From positions 1-35,306 of the IMG/VR virus record IMGVR_UViG_3300042549_002930: a stretch of 35,306 bases of DNA. One strand, written 5' to 3'. Below the pieces are notes generated by a model. That model had not been told where the DNA came from, did not search any database, and saw only the letters and a program-made list of their open reading frames with translations. Source of the DNA: a virus. Shown here piece by piece: positions 7,399 to 14,756 of this stretch (the stretch's first letter is position 1; every line of letters begins with the position of its first letter). The position numbers and the translations under genes are program-made.

Positions 7399-8705
7399 AA
7401 TTATCAATTTTAGTTCCTTCAGTAGCAGAGCGAAGAAAAACCTTTTTGCCTAAATCATTGGATATGGTTTATGGTCAATTAGAAGCATTGCCAGAGCAAG
7501 ACCAAAAGGAGGTTGAAATTATCTATTTAATTGATAATAAAACGATAATGCTTGGAGACAAGCGAAACCTTTTGGTAGACATGGCAAATGGCGATTACAT
7601 TGCATTTGTTGATTGCGATGATAGGATAAGCTCAGATTATATTTTAAGCCTTTTAGAAGGCATAAAAAGCAATGCAGATGCGATTGTATTTTTAGCCGAG
7701 GTATCATTAAATGGAAATCCGCCAAAGATTTGCAGGTATTCTAAAGATTACATTAGAGACTATAACACCGAAACTGAATATCATAGGTTGCCAAACCATA
7801 TTCCTTGTATAAAAAAGTCAATAAGTAAAAAGGCTTCTTTTCCTTCACTGAAAAGAGCTGAAGACTCAGGCTATGCAAAGTTATTAAGGCCATATATAAG
7901 TACTGAGCATAAGATAGACAAGGTGCTTTATTATTACGATTATAATGATATGACTACCGTCGCTCAAGAGGATATTTTAGAAATTAGACATAAAAAAGCA
8001 AATATGGGAAAAATTGTTGCAGATGTTGTGTTTATAAGCAATGCTCAAAAACTTGGAAAAGATTTTACCCAAATGGCAATAGATACGGCAATTAAAGGTG
8101 CTAATGGATTGAGAATTAATTGCATTGTAATTGAATCAATGCCAAACATATTTTATAAAAACGCAAGTACATATAATCCTGACAAAGATTTTAATTATAA
8201 TTACTATTTAAATTTTGGAGCGGTTCGAGGAAATGCTCCTTGGATTATGTTTTGCAATAATGATTTAATATTCCGAAATGGATGGCTTCACGCTTTAATT
8301 TCAGCAGACTATCCTATAGTAAGTCCAATTTCCCCAAAAGATTTTAGGCAAAAAGATATAACAGAAAATGAAATTGGTTGGCAATGCGGAAGGAATTTAT
8401 CTGGATGGGCATTTATGATGAAACGCGATTTATGGAATCAAATAGGAGGCTTGGACAATGATTTTGATTTTTGGTTTGCAGATAATAGCCTAATTGGTCA
8501 ACTAAAAAAAATAGATTTACCTCCAATGCTTGTGCCTTCTAGTAGAGTTGACCATATTGGAAGCCAGACATTTAAAACAAAAACAATAGACGAAAGGAAT
8601 GATTTAATGTGGTCAAAATTAGATTTATTTAACCAGAAATATAACGAGACTTTATTTAATGATCACCCAAACTTTATACAATGGAAAAAATCGCAATCTG
8701 TATAA
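7395..8705 (+). CDS. Two-domain glycosyltransferase (GT-A fold)
   Basis: This 436-residue protein appears to hold two GT2-like domains in tandem. Domain 1 begins KLSILVPSVAERR and has the metal/nucleotide-binding FVDCDDR (about residues 71-77). Domain 2, from about residue 205, has VVFISNAQKLG, then WIMFCNNDLIF (about 282-292) and an acceptor-side GGLDNDFDFWF-type segment. Each would transfer a sugar from a nucleotide donor. There is no membrane segment, so it should act in the cytoplasm. It overlaps both neighbours, so the cassette is one translational unit. By eye the cassette is more AT-rich than the capsid gene, which may mean a separate origin. Confidence 0.8.
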   Translation: MKLSILVPSVAERRKTFLPKSLDMVYGQLEALPEQDQKEVEIIYLIDNKTIMLGDKRNLLVDMANGDYIAFVDCDDRISSDYILSLLEGIKSNADAIVFLAEVSLNGNPPKICRYSKDYIRDYNTETEYHRLPNHIPCIKKSISKKASFPSLKRAEDSGYAKLLRPYISTEHKIDKVLYYYDYNDMTTVAQEDILEIRHKKANMGKIVADVVFISNAQKLGKDFTQMAIDTAIKGANGLRINCIVIESMPNIFYKNASTYNPDKDFNYNYYLNFGAVRGNAPWIMFCNNDLIFRNGWLHALISADYPIVSPISPKDFRQKDITENEIGWQCGRNLSGWAFMMKRDLWNQIGGLDNDFDFWFADNSLIGQLKKIDLPPMLVPSSRVDHIGSQTFKTKTIDERNDLMWSKLDLFNQKYNETLFNDHPNFIQWKKSQSV

Positions 8706-9376
8706 CTACTAGGAATAGGCATTCTGTTTTAGATTTTTCTTTAGCTGAATGGAAAAAATATAAACCTAAAAATGCTAAAATATTTATTGTTGATGATGCA
8801 TCTACTATACCAGTAAAGAATTCAAGTTTTAGGTTTGATAAGCAGCAAGGCATAGCAAAAGCAAAAAATAAATGCTTGGAATTAGCTGAAGATTTTGATT
8901 TTGTTTTTTTAGCAGACGATGACATTTACCCAAAAATTAAAGGATGGGAAAAACCTTATATTAAATCCAATCTGAATCATTTGGCTTTGACATTTGAAAA
9001 AAATCACAGAAATCAATTTTATAGTCCATCAGTAAGAAAAGAAGGAGAATGGAACGGATTTACAACTTATAAAGCTCCAAATGGATGTTTGCTTTTTTTA
9101 ACACAAAAGACAATCAAAACGGCTGGAGGTATGAGGCCAGAATTTAGCATTTGGGGATTTGAACACGTTGAATATAGTCAAAGGATTAACCTACTAGGAT
9201 TAACTCCCTATCCTTACATTGATTTGCCAAATAGCCTAGATTTATTTCACGTTTGCGATTATTACAATGAGTTTAAAAGTTCAATTCCAATAGATGTAAA
9301 AAGAGAAAGTGGAAAACATAATTTAAAAGTATGGGAGGAGCTTGGAGGTAAACCAGAATTTGTTGCTTACAAATGA
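8681..9376 (+). CDS. Glycosyltransferase (GT-A fold)
   Basis: A 231-residue GT2-like enzyme: N-terminal IAICITTRNRHSVLDFSL, IFIVDDAST (about residues 34-42), the DxD-type FLADDDIY (77-84), and a later GFEHVEYSQRINLLG segment resembling the catalytic-base region of polypeptide- and galactosyl-transferase-like GT-A proteins. It starts 25 bases inside the end of the previous glycosyltransferase. It probably adds the next sugar of a short glycan; donor and acceptor are unknown. Confidence 0.8.
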   Translation: MEKIAICITTRNRHSVLDFSLAEWKKYKPKNAKIFIVDDASTIPVKNSSFRFDKQQGIAKAKNKCLELAEDFDFVFLADDDIYPKIKGWEKPYIKSNLNHLALTFEKNHRNQFYSPSVRKEGEWNGFTTYKAPNGCLLFLTQKTIKTAGGMRPEFSIWGFEHVEYSQRINLLGLTPYPYIDLPNSLDLFHVCDYYNEFKSSIPIDVKRESGKHNLKVWEELGGKPEFVAYK

Positions 9377-9915
9377 AAATATTTTATTCAAATCCTTTCA
9401 GCTTAGACAAAAATATAGGCAAAGCCTACAATGAATACTTGGCCAGTCTAAATGCAAACGACGAGGATTGGATTGTGATGCAAGACGGAGATATTTTGTA
9501 TCTTACTCCTGACTGGGGCAAAAGAATACATGATGCTTTGTCTCTGGATGGAGACAAATTCGGGTTGGTTGGATGTTATACAAATCGTTTAAGATCAAAG
9601 CACCAATTGCATGAGAAAGCTTTTAGCAACGACTTAAACATAAGGAATCATTACAATATTGCCATGTCATACGAGGGGGGTGGGGTAGAAGAAATTAAGG
9701 AATACATTGCTGGATTCTTTATGACTTTTCAGTACAAGACTTGGAAAAAAATTAAGTTTACTGAAAATAGCTTGGCTTTTGATTCCTTGTTTTCTATGAG
9801 AGTTAAGGAGCTTGGATTAAAGGTTGGATTGATTAGGTCACTTTATGTTTTTCATTCCTACCGACCTTGGACTGATTTTGAGCCATGGAATGAGAAAAAA
9901 CATTTAATGAAATAA
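9373..9915 (+). CDS. Glycosyltransferase-like protein (GT-A fold)
   Basis: A 180-residue protein with WIVMQDGDILYLTPDW (about residues 33-48), where DGD is a DxD motif, followed by GLVGCYTNR and a C-terminal segment FDSLFSMRVKELG typical of small GT-A domains. It is shorter than most GT2 enzymes and lacks a clear N-terminal nucleotide loop, so it may need a partner or be a reduced form. It overlaps the preceding gene by four bases and closes the cassette. An internal G-tract (9675-9685) encodes three glycines. Confidence 0.65.
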   Translation: MKIFYSNPFSLDKNIGKAYNEYLASLNANDEDWIVMQDGDILYLTPDWGKRIHDALSLDGDKFGLVGCYTNRLRSKHQLHEKAFSNDLNIRNHYNIAMSYEGGGVEEIKEYIAGFFMTFQYKTWKKIKFTENSLAFDSLFSMRVKELGLKVGLIRSLYVFHSYRPWTDFEPWNEKKHLMK

Positions 9916-9926
9916 ATAGTATCTTT

Positions 9927-10067
9927 ATGATAAAATTATTAGTTGACCTTGCACCCTTTGAGAAAGGCGAAGTAATAAGCGTAGGCAAGACTTACGACAC
10001 TTACCTAGTAGACAAAGGGTTAGCGGTTTGGGTCAAAGTGGACAAACAAGACTATAAAACGAAATGA
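9927..10067 (+). CDS. Small protein before head-tail connector, unknown
   Basis: A 46-residue protein beginning MIKLLVDLAPFEKGE; it looks like a compact beta-rich domain (KGEVISVGKTYD, LVDKGLAVWVK). It overlaps the connector gene by four bases (ATGA), and short proteins of this kind commonly precede gp6-like connectors in head modules. Eleven bases separate it from the last glycosyltransferase, and TATCTTTA just before the ATG resembles a -7 box. Confidence 0.6.
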   Translation: MIKLLVDLAPFEKGEVISVGKTYDTYLVDKGLAVWVKVDKQDYKTK

Positions 10068-10531
10068 GCGTAGTTAGACCCCTCGACATTAGATATTCCT
10101 TTTCGGTTGCTACTGAGCCAATTACTTTGGCAGAAGCTAAGGCCTGGATGCAAATTGATTTCTCAGATTGGGACACGTTAATTACTAACGAGCTTATTCC
10201 AGCTGCTAGAAACGAAAGTGAAAAGGCAAGCGGAATGCTTTATGTTGAAAGAAATGTGGTTATTACGAATAACAAAACAGGCGAGAGAATATATCCAATT
10301 GGCCCTTGGGTCGCGGATGTAACGACTGACGAAACAGAGGTAGAAAATTATACTTACACGGCTGGATTTAATAATTCAAATGCTTTGCCTCAAGACCTTC
10401 ATGTAGCTATGCTTAAAAGAATTGCAACGGATTTTGCTTATCGACAGAACATGATTAGCGTTCAGGAGCAATATGCACAAAAGGCTAGCATTTCAACAGA
10501 GTTAAAATATAGAGCGGACTTATTCGTATGA
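10064..10531 (+). CDS. Head-tail connector (gp6-like adaptor)
   Basis: A 155-residue protein with the gp6-like pattern: EPITLAEAKAWMQID near residues 18-33, then ITNELIPAARNESEKASGM (a helical bundle around 40-58) and a C-terminal LPQDLHVAMLKRIATDFAYR. It would form the ring attached under the portal. It is followed by the other neck genes, each overlapping the next by one or four bases. Confidence 0.85.
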   Translation: MSVVRPLDIRYSFSVATEPITLAEAKAWMQIDFSDWDTLITNELIPAARNESEKASGMLYVERNVVITNNKTGERIYPIGPWVADVTTDETEVENYTYTAGFNNSNALPQDLHVAMLKRIATDFAYRQNMISVQEQYAQKASISTELKYRADLFV

Positions 10532-10854
10532 TAAATTTTGGCAAGTATGATCAAAAGGTTGAGTTTATAACTTTTTCGCCTGTAACAGACGGAGCTGGTG
10601 GAACAATTATAAGTGAATCAACTTCTTTGTCTACGTTTGCATCTGTAAATCAAACAAACGGAGGAAACGCTTTGGAGGCTGGGGAAATGGTTTTGCCAAA
10701 TACTTATACAATTGCAATTCAACATCGAGTTTCTTTTATCCCTAGCGAAAATTATCAGGTATATTATCGTAACCGCTATTACAAAATAATTGGCGTTCAA
10801 TTAGATGATCAACGGCAACACAAAGAGTACATAATTAAAATGATTGGCGTGTAA
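10528..10854 (+). CDS. Head closure / head-tail joining protein
   Basis: A 108-residue beta-rich protein with the SPP1 gp16-like joining pattern: FGKYDQKVEFITF at the start, VSFIPSENYQVYYRNRYYKIIGV in three short pieces near the middle, and a terminal strand EYIIKMIGV. It would plug the connector after packaging and form the tail attachment surface. Size and position (second neck gene) match the family. Confidence 0.85.
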   Translation: MINFGKYDQKVEFITFSPVTDGAGGTIISESTSLSTFASVNQTNGGNALEAGEMVLPNTYTIAIQHRVSFIPSENYQVYYRNRYYKIIGVQLDDQRQHKEYIIKMIGV

Positions 10855-11318
10855 TGGCAGTAACATTTAAAGGGTTAGATCAAGCTTTGGCTTATGTGAA
10901 AAAGAAAGAAACTGCAATGATTGAAGCAGTAAAGGATGTTTTAGCTAATACAGCAACAAATGTCGAGAAGCAAGCAATTACATCTGCTCCAAGTCAATGG
11001 GAGGGGTACCCATTAAACATTAAGCAAAAAATTGATAAAAAATCTTCTAACAATGGATTATTATGGCAAGTTGGTGTAGATGTTCCAACAACTGGTGAAC
11101 AATGGGAGGCTTGGATGGAATTTGGCACAGGATTAAGTGCTGAACAAATATTAAAAAATCCAACCTATTCTGAAGAGGTTCGAACTCTTGCTAGGACATA
11201 TTTTAGAAATGGAAAAGGGCGTATTATTGGACAGCCTTACTTAATGCCAGCATTTTATAGGAATTCGGCTAATTTAGTTAATGATATGGTAGACGAAATA
11301 AATAAAGCTCTAAAATGA
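10854..11318 (+). CDS. HK97 gp10-like tail completion protein
   Basis: A 154-residue protein with MAVTFKGLDQALAYVKKKE (amphipathic first helix), a central WEAWMEFGTG (about residues 83-92) and GQPYLMPAFYRN near the C-terminus, the signature of HK97 gp10/neck type proteins (family pattern: E(Y/F)GT...PF..PA). It sits between the joining protein and the tail terminator. Its start codon overlaps the previous stop by one base. Confidence 0.82.
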   Translation: MAVTFKGLDQALAYVKKKETAMIEAVKDVLANTATNVEKQAITSAPSQWEGYPLNIKQKIDKKSSNNGLLWQVGVDVPTTGEQWEAWMEFGTGLSAEQILKNPTYSEEVRTLARTYFRNGKGRIIGQPYLMPAFYRNSANLVNDMVDEINKALK

Positions 11319-11764
11319 GAGAAATAGCAACTGATATAAGAATTGCGGTAATTAATGCAATCACGCCTCTGACTCTAAGCGGAGTTACTTTGCCAGTTTA
11401 CGACAGTGAATTACCGCCAACAATCAATCCGGCTAATTATGTAAATTCTGCTGCTTTCGTTCTTATAACAGACCAAAACGAAGCAGAAACGACAAACAAC
11501 GATTGCTCAATTAGACAAGATGCAACTATTCAAATTAATATCGTTACAAAGTTTCCACAAGGAAGCGGAGGTAAAAAGCTTTCGGAAAATATTTCCAATG
11601 CTATTCAACAAAAAATGACTTTAGATTATTTGACATTACCAGGCGATTTGCAAGCAATAAACATTAGAAAGAACTTTAGCAGAACTCAAATTGAGCAAGG
11701 TTCTAGTCAAATAGCTTACCAAAAAATATTATCCTATACCTTGGATATTTTCCAAGTGTCTTGA
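11315..11764 (+). CDS. Tail terminator protein (DUF3168-like)
   Basis: A 149-residue protein in the normal tail-terminator position (last before the tail tube). It resembles gpU/gp17/DUF3168 proteins: an N-terminal helix (IATDIRIAVINAI), YDSELPPTINPANYV, AAFVLITDQ and an alternating strand pattern DATIQINIVTK. It would cap the growing tube and join it to the head. It overlaps gp10-like by four bases. Confidence 0.75.
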   Translation: MREIATDIRIAVINAITPLTLSGVTLPVYDSELPPTINPANYVNSAAFVLITDQNEAETTNNDCSIRQDATIQINIVTKFPQGSGGKKLSENISNAIQQKMTLDYLTLPGDLQAINIRKNFSRTQIEQGSSQIAYQKILSYTLDIFQVS

Positions 11765-11780
11765 TAAATAAAATTTTATG

Positions 11781-11804
11781 TATATTTGTTAAAACGAATA
11801 AGCA
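11781..11804 (+). promoter_or_regulatory. Late promoter plus conserved leader, copy 3
   Basis: TATATTTG (11781-11788) followed by TTAAAACGAATAAGCA and the ATG of the major tail protein; 15 of 16 leader bases equal copy 1. A TTG at 11761-11763 lies 17 bases upstream of the -7 box and may act as the -33 element. Confidence 0.65.
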
Positions 11805-12221
11805 ATGGCAACATATCAATTAGGCAATTTCTTTACATTTGAGTGGAACTCTCTTCCAGTCGTTTGTAAAACTTCCGCTTCTGTTTCTATCTCCAACGAA
11901 TCTGTAACCGTTAGAAACGATTGCACCGGAGACTATGGAGTTAGACTTGAAGGCGGAGACAAATCAGGTTCTTTTTCTTTCTCAGGAGACCTAGATTTTG
12001 CATCTACTGGAGTATCTAACCTTTCAGCTTTTGACTTGATGGAAGACATCGGTAAAGTGTTTGAATTGGTTTTTGGAGGTACTGACTCTGGTGACAAAAT
12101 CATTACAGTTGACGCGCAATTAAACTCAATTGAGATTACTGCTGAAAGAAACTCTCAAATTTCATTCTCAGGAACTTTCGATTTTGCTGGCGCTCCTGTT
12201 ATTAGCGTAATACCAACCTAA
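11805..12221 (+). CDS. Major tail protein (tube subunit)
   Basis: A 138-residue beta-rich protein with alternating strands and a predominance of Ser/Thr/Gly: VVCKTSASVSISNESVTV, CTGDYG, and matched strands SGSFSFSGDLDF and QISFSGTFDF. This is the usual signature of siphovirus tube proteins. It has its own late-promoter unit, as expected for a protein needed in many copies. The tail chaperones follow nine bases downstream. Confidence 0.85.
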   Translation: MATYQLGNFFTFEWNSLPVVCKTSASVSISNESVTVRNDCTGDYGVRLEGGDKSGSFSFSGDLDFASTGVSNLSAFDLMEDIGKVFELVFGGTDSGDKIITVDAQLNSIEITAERNSQISFSGTFDFAGAPVISVIPT

Positions 12222-12230
12222 ACAAAATAT

Positions 12231-12557
12231 ATGGCTAAGTACCATTCAGCTCCTTTTAAAGAAGGGGAGATTTTCTTTTACCCAAATTTGGGCGCTTTGG
12301 CGAACTTTGAGGATTTTACAGGATTAGGAATTGCAGAGGCTTTTACTGTCAACGGAGTACCAAAACTAGATTACATTTATTCTTTATTACACGAATGCCA
12401 CAAAGTTGCTTGCTTACGTAAGTCAACAAATCCAGTTGCTTTAGATGAATTAAAAGTATGGATTGAGGGAAAGGATGTAATGAAGTTATTTAACGATGTT
12501 TTGGCCGACTTGCTTTTGGAGTTGGGAATTGGTGAAAGCCAAGAAAAAAAAACATAA
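12231..12557 (+). CDS. Tail assembly chaperone (G-type)
   Basis: This 108-residue product ends GESQEKKT. It lies between the tube and tape-measure genes, where siphoviruses place a chaperone pair expressed by frameshifting. The C-terminal codons contain the slippery heptamer at 12545-12551, and the stop codon comes four bases after it. The chaperone would coat the tape measure during tube assembly. Sequence similarity to known G proteins is not obvious; the call rests on position, length and the frameshift site. Confidence 0.8.
   Translation: MAKYHSAPFKEGEIFFYPNLGALANFEDFTGLGIAEAFTVNGVPKLDYIYSLLHECHKVACLRKSTNPVALDELKVWIEGKDVMKLFNDVLADLLLELGIGESQEKKT
12545..12551 (+). other. Programmed -1 frameshift site A AAA AAA
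   Basis: Nine consecutive A residues (12544-12552) contain the canonical heptamer A AAA AAA in phase with the upstream gene (AAA at 12546 and at 12549). A -1 slip enters a frame that stays open without a stop to 12916. The zero-frame stop TAA is at 12555-12557. This is the standard tail-chaperone arrangement. No clear stimulatory hairpin was identified by eye. Confidence 0.8.
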
Positions 12558-12916
12558 GTGAAGACGAAAGCGAGGATTATTCAGCTCGCGAAAATTTAAT
12601 GTTGCTCGTAGGCCGTACTAAGGTGCCCTATGAGCAACTTTTTTATTTAAATCGTAAAGAGTTAAAGGCATTAGTAAAAGGCCATGAGATTGACCAAAAA
12701 GACATGGTTGAGGCAATGAGAACTCATGCTATAATAGGATTGCAACCACATTTAAAAAAGGGAGCTAACCTAGATATAAAGAAACTTTGGCCATTACCTT
12801 GGGATAACTTTGGCAAGCCATTAGAGACAACACCGCAAGACTTTGCTAAAGCAAAGAAATTGTTGGAAATTGCAAGTAAACTAGAAAGAAATGTCAAATC
12901 CAAGAATAGAAGTTGA
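12551..12916 (+). CDS. Tail assembly chaperone, frameshift extension (T-type)
   Basis: After a -1 slip this frame adds about 121 residues to the 107 residues of the upstream chaperone, giving a fusion of about 228 residues (12231-12916). The acidic linker after the slip reads ISEDESEDYSAREN. An internal ATG at 12599 could in theory start a separate 105-residue protein, but the open frame back to the slippery site and the gene order favour a fusion. Its end overlaps the tape-measure start by 26 bases. Confidence 0.75.
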   Translation, partial: NISEDESEDYSARENLMLLVGRTKVPYEQLFYLNRKELKALVKGHEIDQKDMVEAMRTHAIIGLQPHLKKGANLDIKKLWPLPWDNFGKPLETTPQDFAKAKKLLEIASKLERNVKSKNRS

Positions 12917-14756
12917 CTTTGCTGTAAATGTTGCTGGAGTAGCAAACGGAGTTAGCGCGGCAACATCGCAACTTGATAAATTAGGCAAGGCTGCACAAGC
13001 GACTGCGCCTAAAGTTGAGCAATTAGGAAAAGCTACTAGCAGATATAATGGTATAGGAATTGATTTTGCCAGAGTAATTCAAGATGCTCCTTTTGGAATT
13101 ATTGGTGTTGGTAACAACATTCAACAATTAGCTCAATCATTCTCAAGTTTAGGAAACGCTGGAGATTCAACAATTTCAAAACTAAAAACAGCATTTAGTG
13201 CAATTTTTAGTTCTGGAAATCTTTTGATTTTAGGTGTATCAGCTTTAACTACGGCACTTACTTATCTTAGTCAAAAAGGATTTTTTGATACAGAAAAAGC
13301 TGCAAAAAGTTTAGACGATCAATTAAAAGAATATCAAGATACTTTAGGATCGATTGATAAAGCAACTTTAAAAGGTCTTCAAAACTCCGAGAGTGAGATT
13401 CAAAAATTTAAGAATTTAACTTCTCAAGCTGAAAATCTAAATGTTTCAGATAAAAACAGACTTGCAGCAGTTAATGAATTGCAGAAAAAATATCCTGAAT
13501 ATCTTGGTAATCTTACCAAAGAAGAAATTTTAACTGGAAACGTAGGTGATTCTTACGATGCTTTAACAAAACAAATTATTGCAAATGCTAAGGCTAAAGC
13601 TTTTTCAGACGAAATTACCCTAAATAGTACTAATCTTCGTGCTTTAGAAAAGCAACAATTAGATACCGCAAATCAAATTTTAGCTAAAAGAGTAGAATTA
13701 GAAAATGCTAAGCGTGTTAGTACACAATCCGCTCAAAAAGTAGCTGGTCAATTGGCTGCTACTGATTTAAATGTAGTTGGCATTCAATCGCAATTAAATG
13801 ATTTAATACAGACTCAAATAAAGTCAATTGATGAGTCAAATAAAATTAAAAAAACAAATCTTGAGCTTGATGTATTAATTAATAAAGAATTACAAAACGG
13901 AGCAGTATTTACTAGCAAGAGTACTGATGAAAATAAAAAACTAACTAGGAGTTATGAAGATTTATCTAAAATAACACAATCTTTAACTTTTGCAAGTCTT
14001 GAAAGAGGTGGGAGTTTTTTTGAAGATGTTGAAAAACAACTTATATCTTTGGAATCAGGTGTTGCTACAACAAGAGGTATTTATCAAGAAAATATTTCAG
14101 CAATTACTAAATCAAACCAAGCTTTAGTAAGTTCTCTAAGTGGTAGTGGAATAAGTGTTGAACAATTTTACGCTGCAATCGCAAATGGCGCTGCTGAAGG
14201 CTTTACCTCTTTAGAGACATTTATTGGTAGATTGTCAGAAACTCAAGCTTTTATTAACGAAACATTTGATATTTTAGAAAAAGGCGCTGAAAATACACTT
14301 GGAGATGTAGCATTTTCAATTGGAGATGCTTTGGCGAGTGGTGGAAATGTAATAAAAGCGGCTGGAGCTTCTTTACTTGGTGGTCTTGCTGGAATATTAA
14401 ATCAACTTGGGCAACTTGCAATCGGAGCTGGTTTAGCAATTGAAGGTATTAAAACTGCATTAAAAAGCTTACAACCAGCGGCTGCAATTGCAGCTGGTGT
14501 TGCCTTGGTTGCCTTGGCTGGTTTTGTATCAAATAAGGCTAAAAGTTTGGGAGGTTCAAAAGGTGGAGGCGGAGGCGGTGGAGGGGGCGCATCATCTGTT
14601 GGCAGCTCTGGTGTTGGCGGTGGAACTTCATTTGCTGGAGGTGGACAAGGAGCTTTGTTTCAGCAAAATAAAGACTTAAACGGAGAGCTAGTAGTTAGAG
14701 GTCAAGACTTGATATATGTGTTTTCACAAGCAAACAATAAGATAAATAAAGGCTAA
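12891..14756 (+). CDS. Tape measure protein
   Basis: This 621-residue protein sets tail length and sits inside the tube. It contains QDAPFGIIGVGNNIQQLAQSF (in the N-terminal 85 residues), a pattern I associate with tape measures of Bacteroidota phages, hydrophobic stretches near residues 106-126 and 483-548, long helical Gln/Lys/Asn-rich coiled coil between them, and a Gly-run region near 560-590. At about 1.5 angstrom per residue a tail in the order of 90 nm is expected. Order (chaperones before, tail-tip protein after) supports the call. Confidence 0.9.
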   Translation: MSNPRIEVDFAVNVAGVANGVSAATSQLDKLGKAAQATAPKVEQLGKATSRYNGIGIDFARVIQDAPFGIIGVGNNIQQLAQSFSSLGNAGDSTISKLKTAFSAIFSSGNLLILGVSALTTALTYLSQKGFFDTEKAAKSLDDQLKEYQDTLGSIDKATLKGLQNSESEIQKFKNLTSQAENLNVSDKNRLAAVNELQKKYPEYLGNLTKEEILTGNVGDSYDALTKQIIANAKAKAFSDEITLNSTNLRALEKQQLDTANQILAKRVELENAKRVSTQSAQKVAGQLAATDLNVVGIQSQLNDLIQTQIKSIDESNKIKKTNLELDVLINKELQNGAVFTSKSTDENKKLTRSYEDLSKITQSLTFASLERGGSFFEDVEKQLISLESGVATTRGIYQENISAITKSNQALVSSLSGSGISVEQFYAAIANGAAEGFTSLETFIGRLSETQAFINETFDILEKGAENTLGDVAFSIGDALASGGNVIKAAGASLLGGLAGILNQLGQLAIGAGLAIEGIKTALKSLQPAAAIAAGVALVALAGFVSNKAKSLGGSKGGGGGGGGGASSVGSSGVGGGTSFAGGGQGALFQQNKDLNGELVVRGQDLIYVFSQANNKINKG

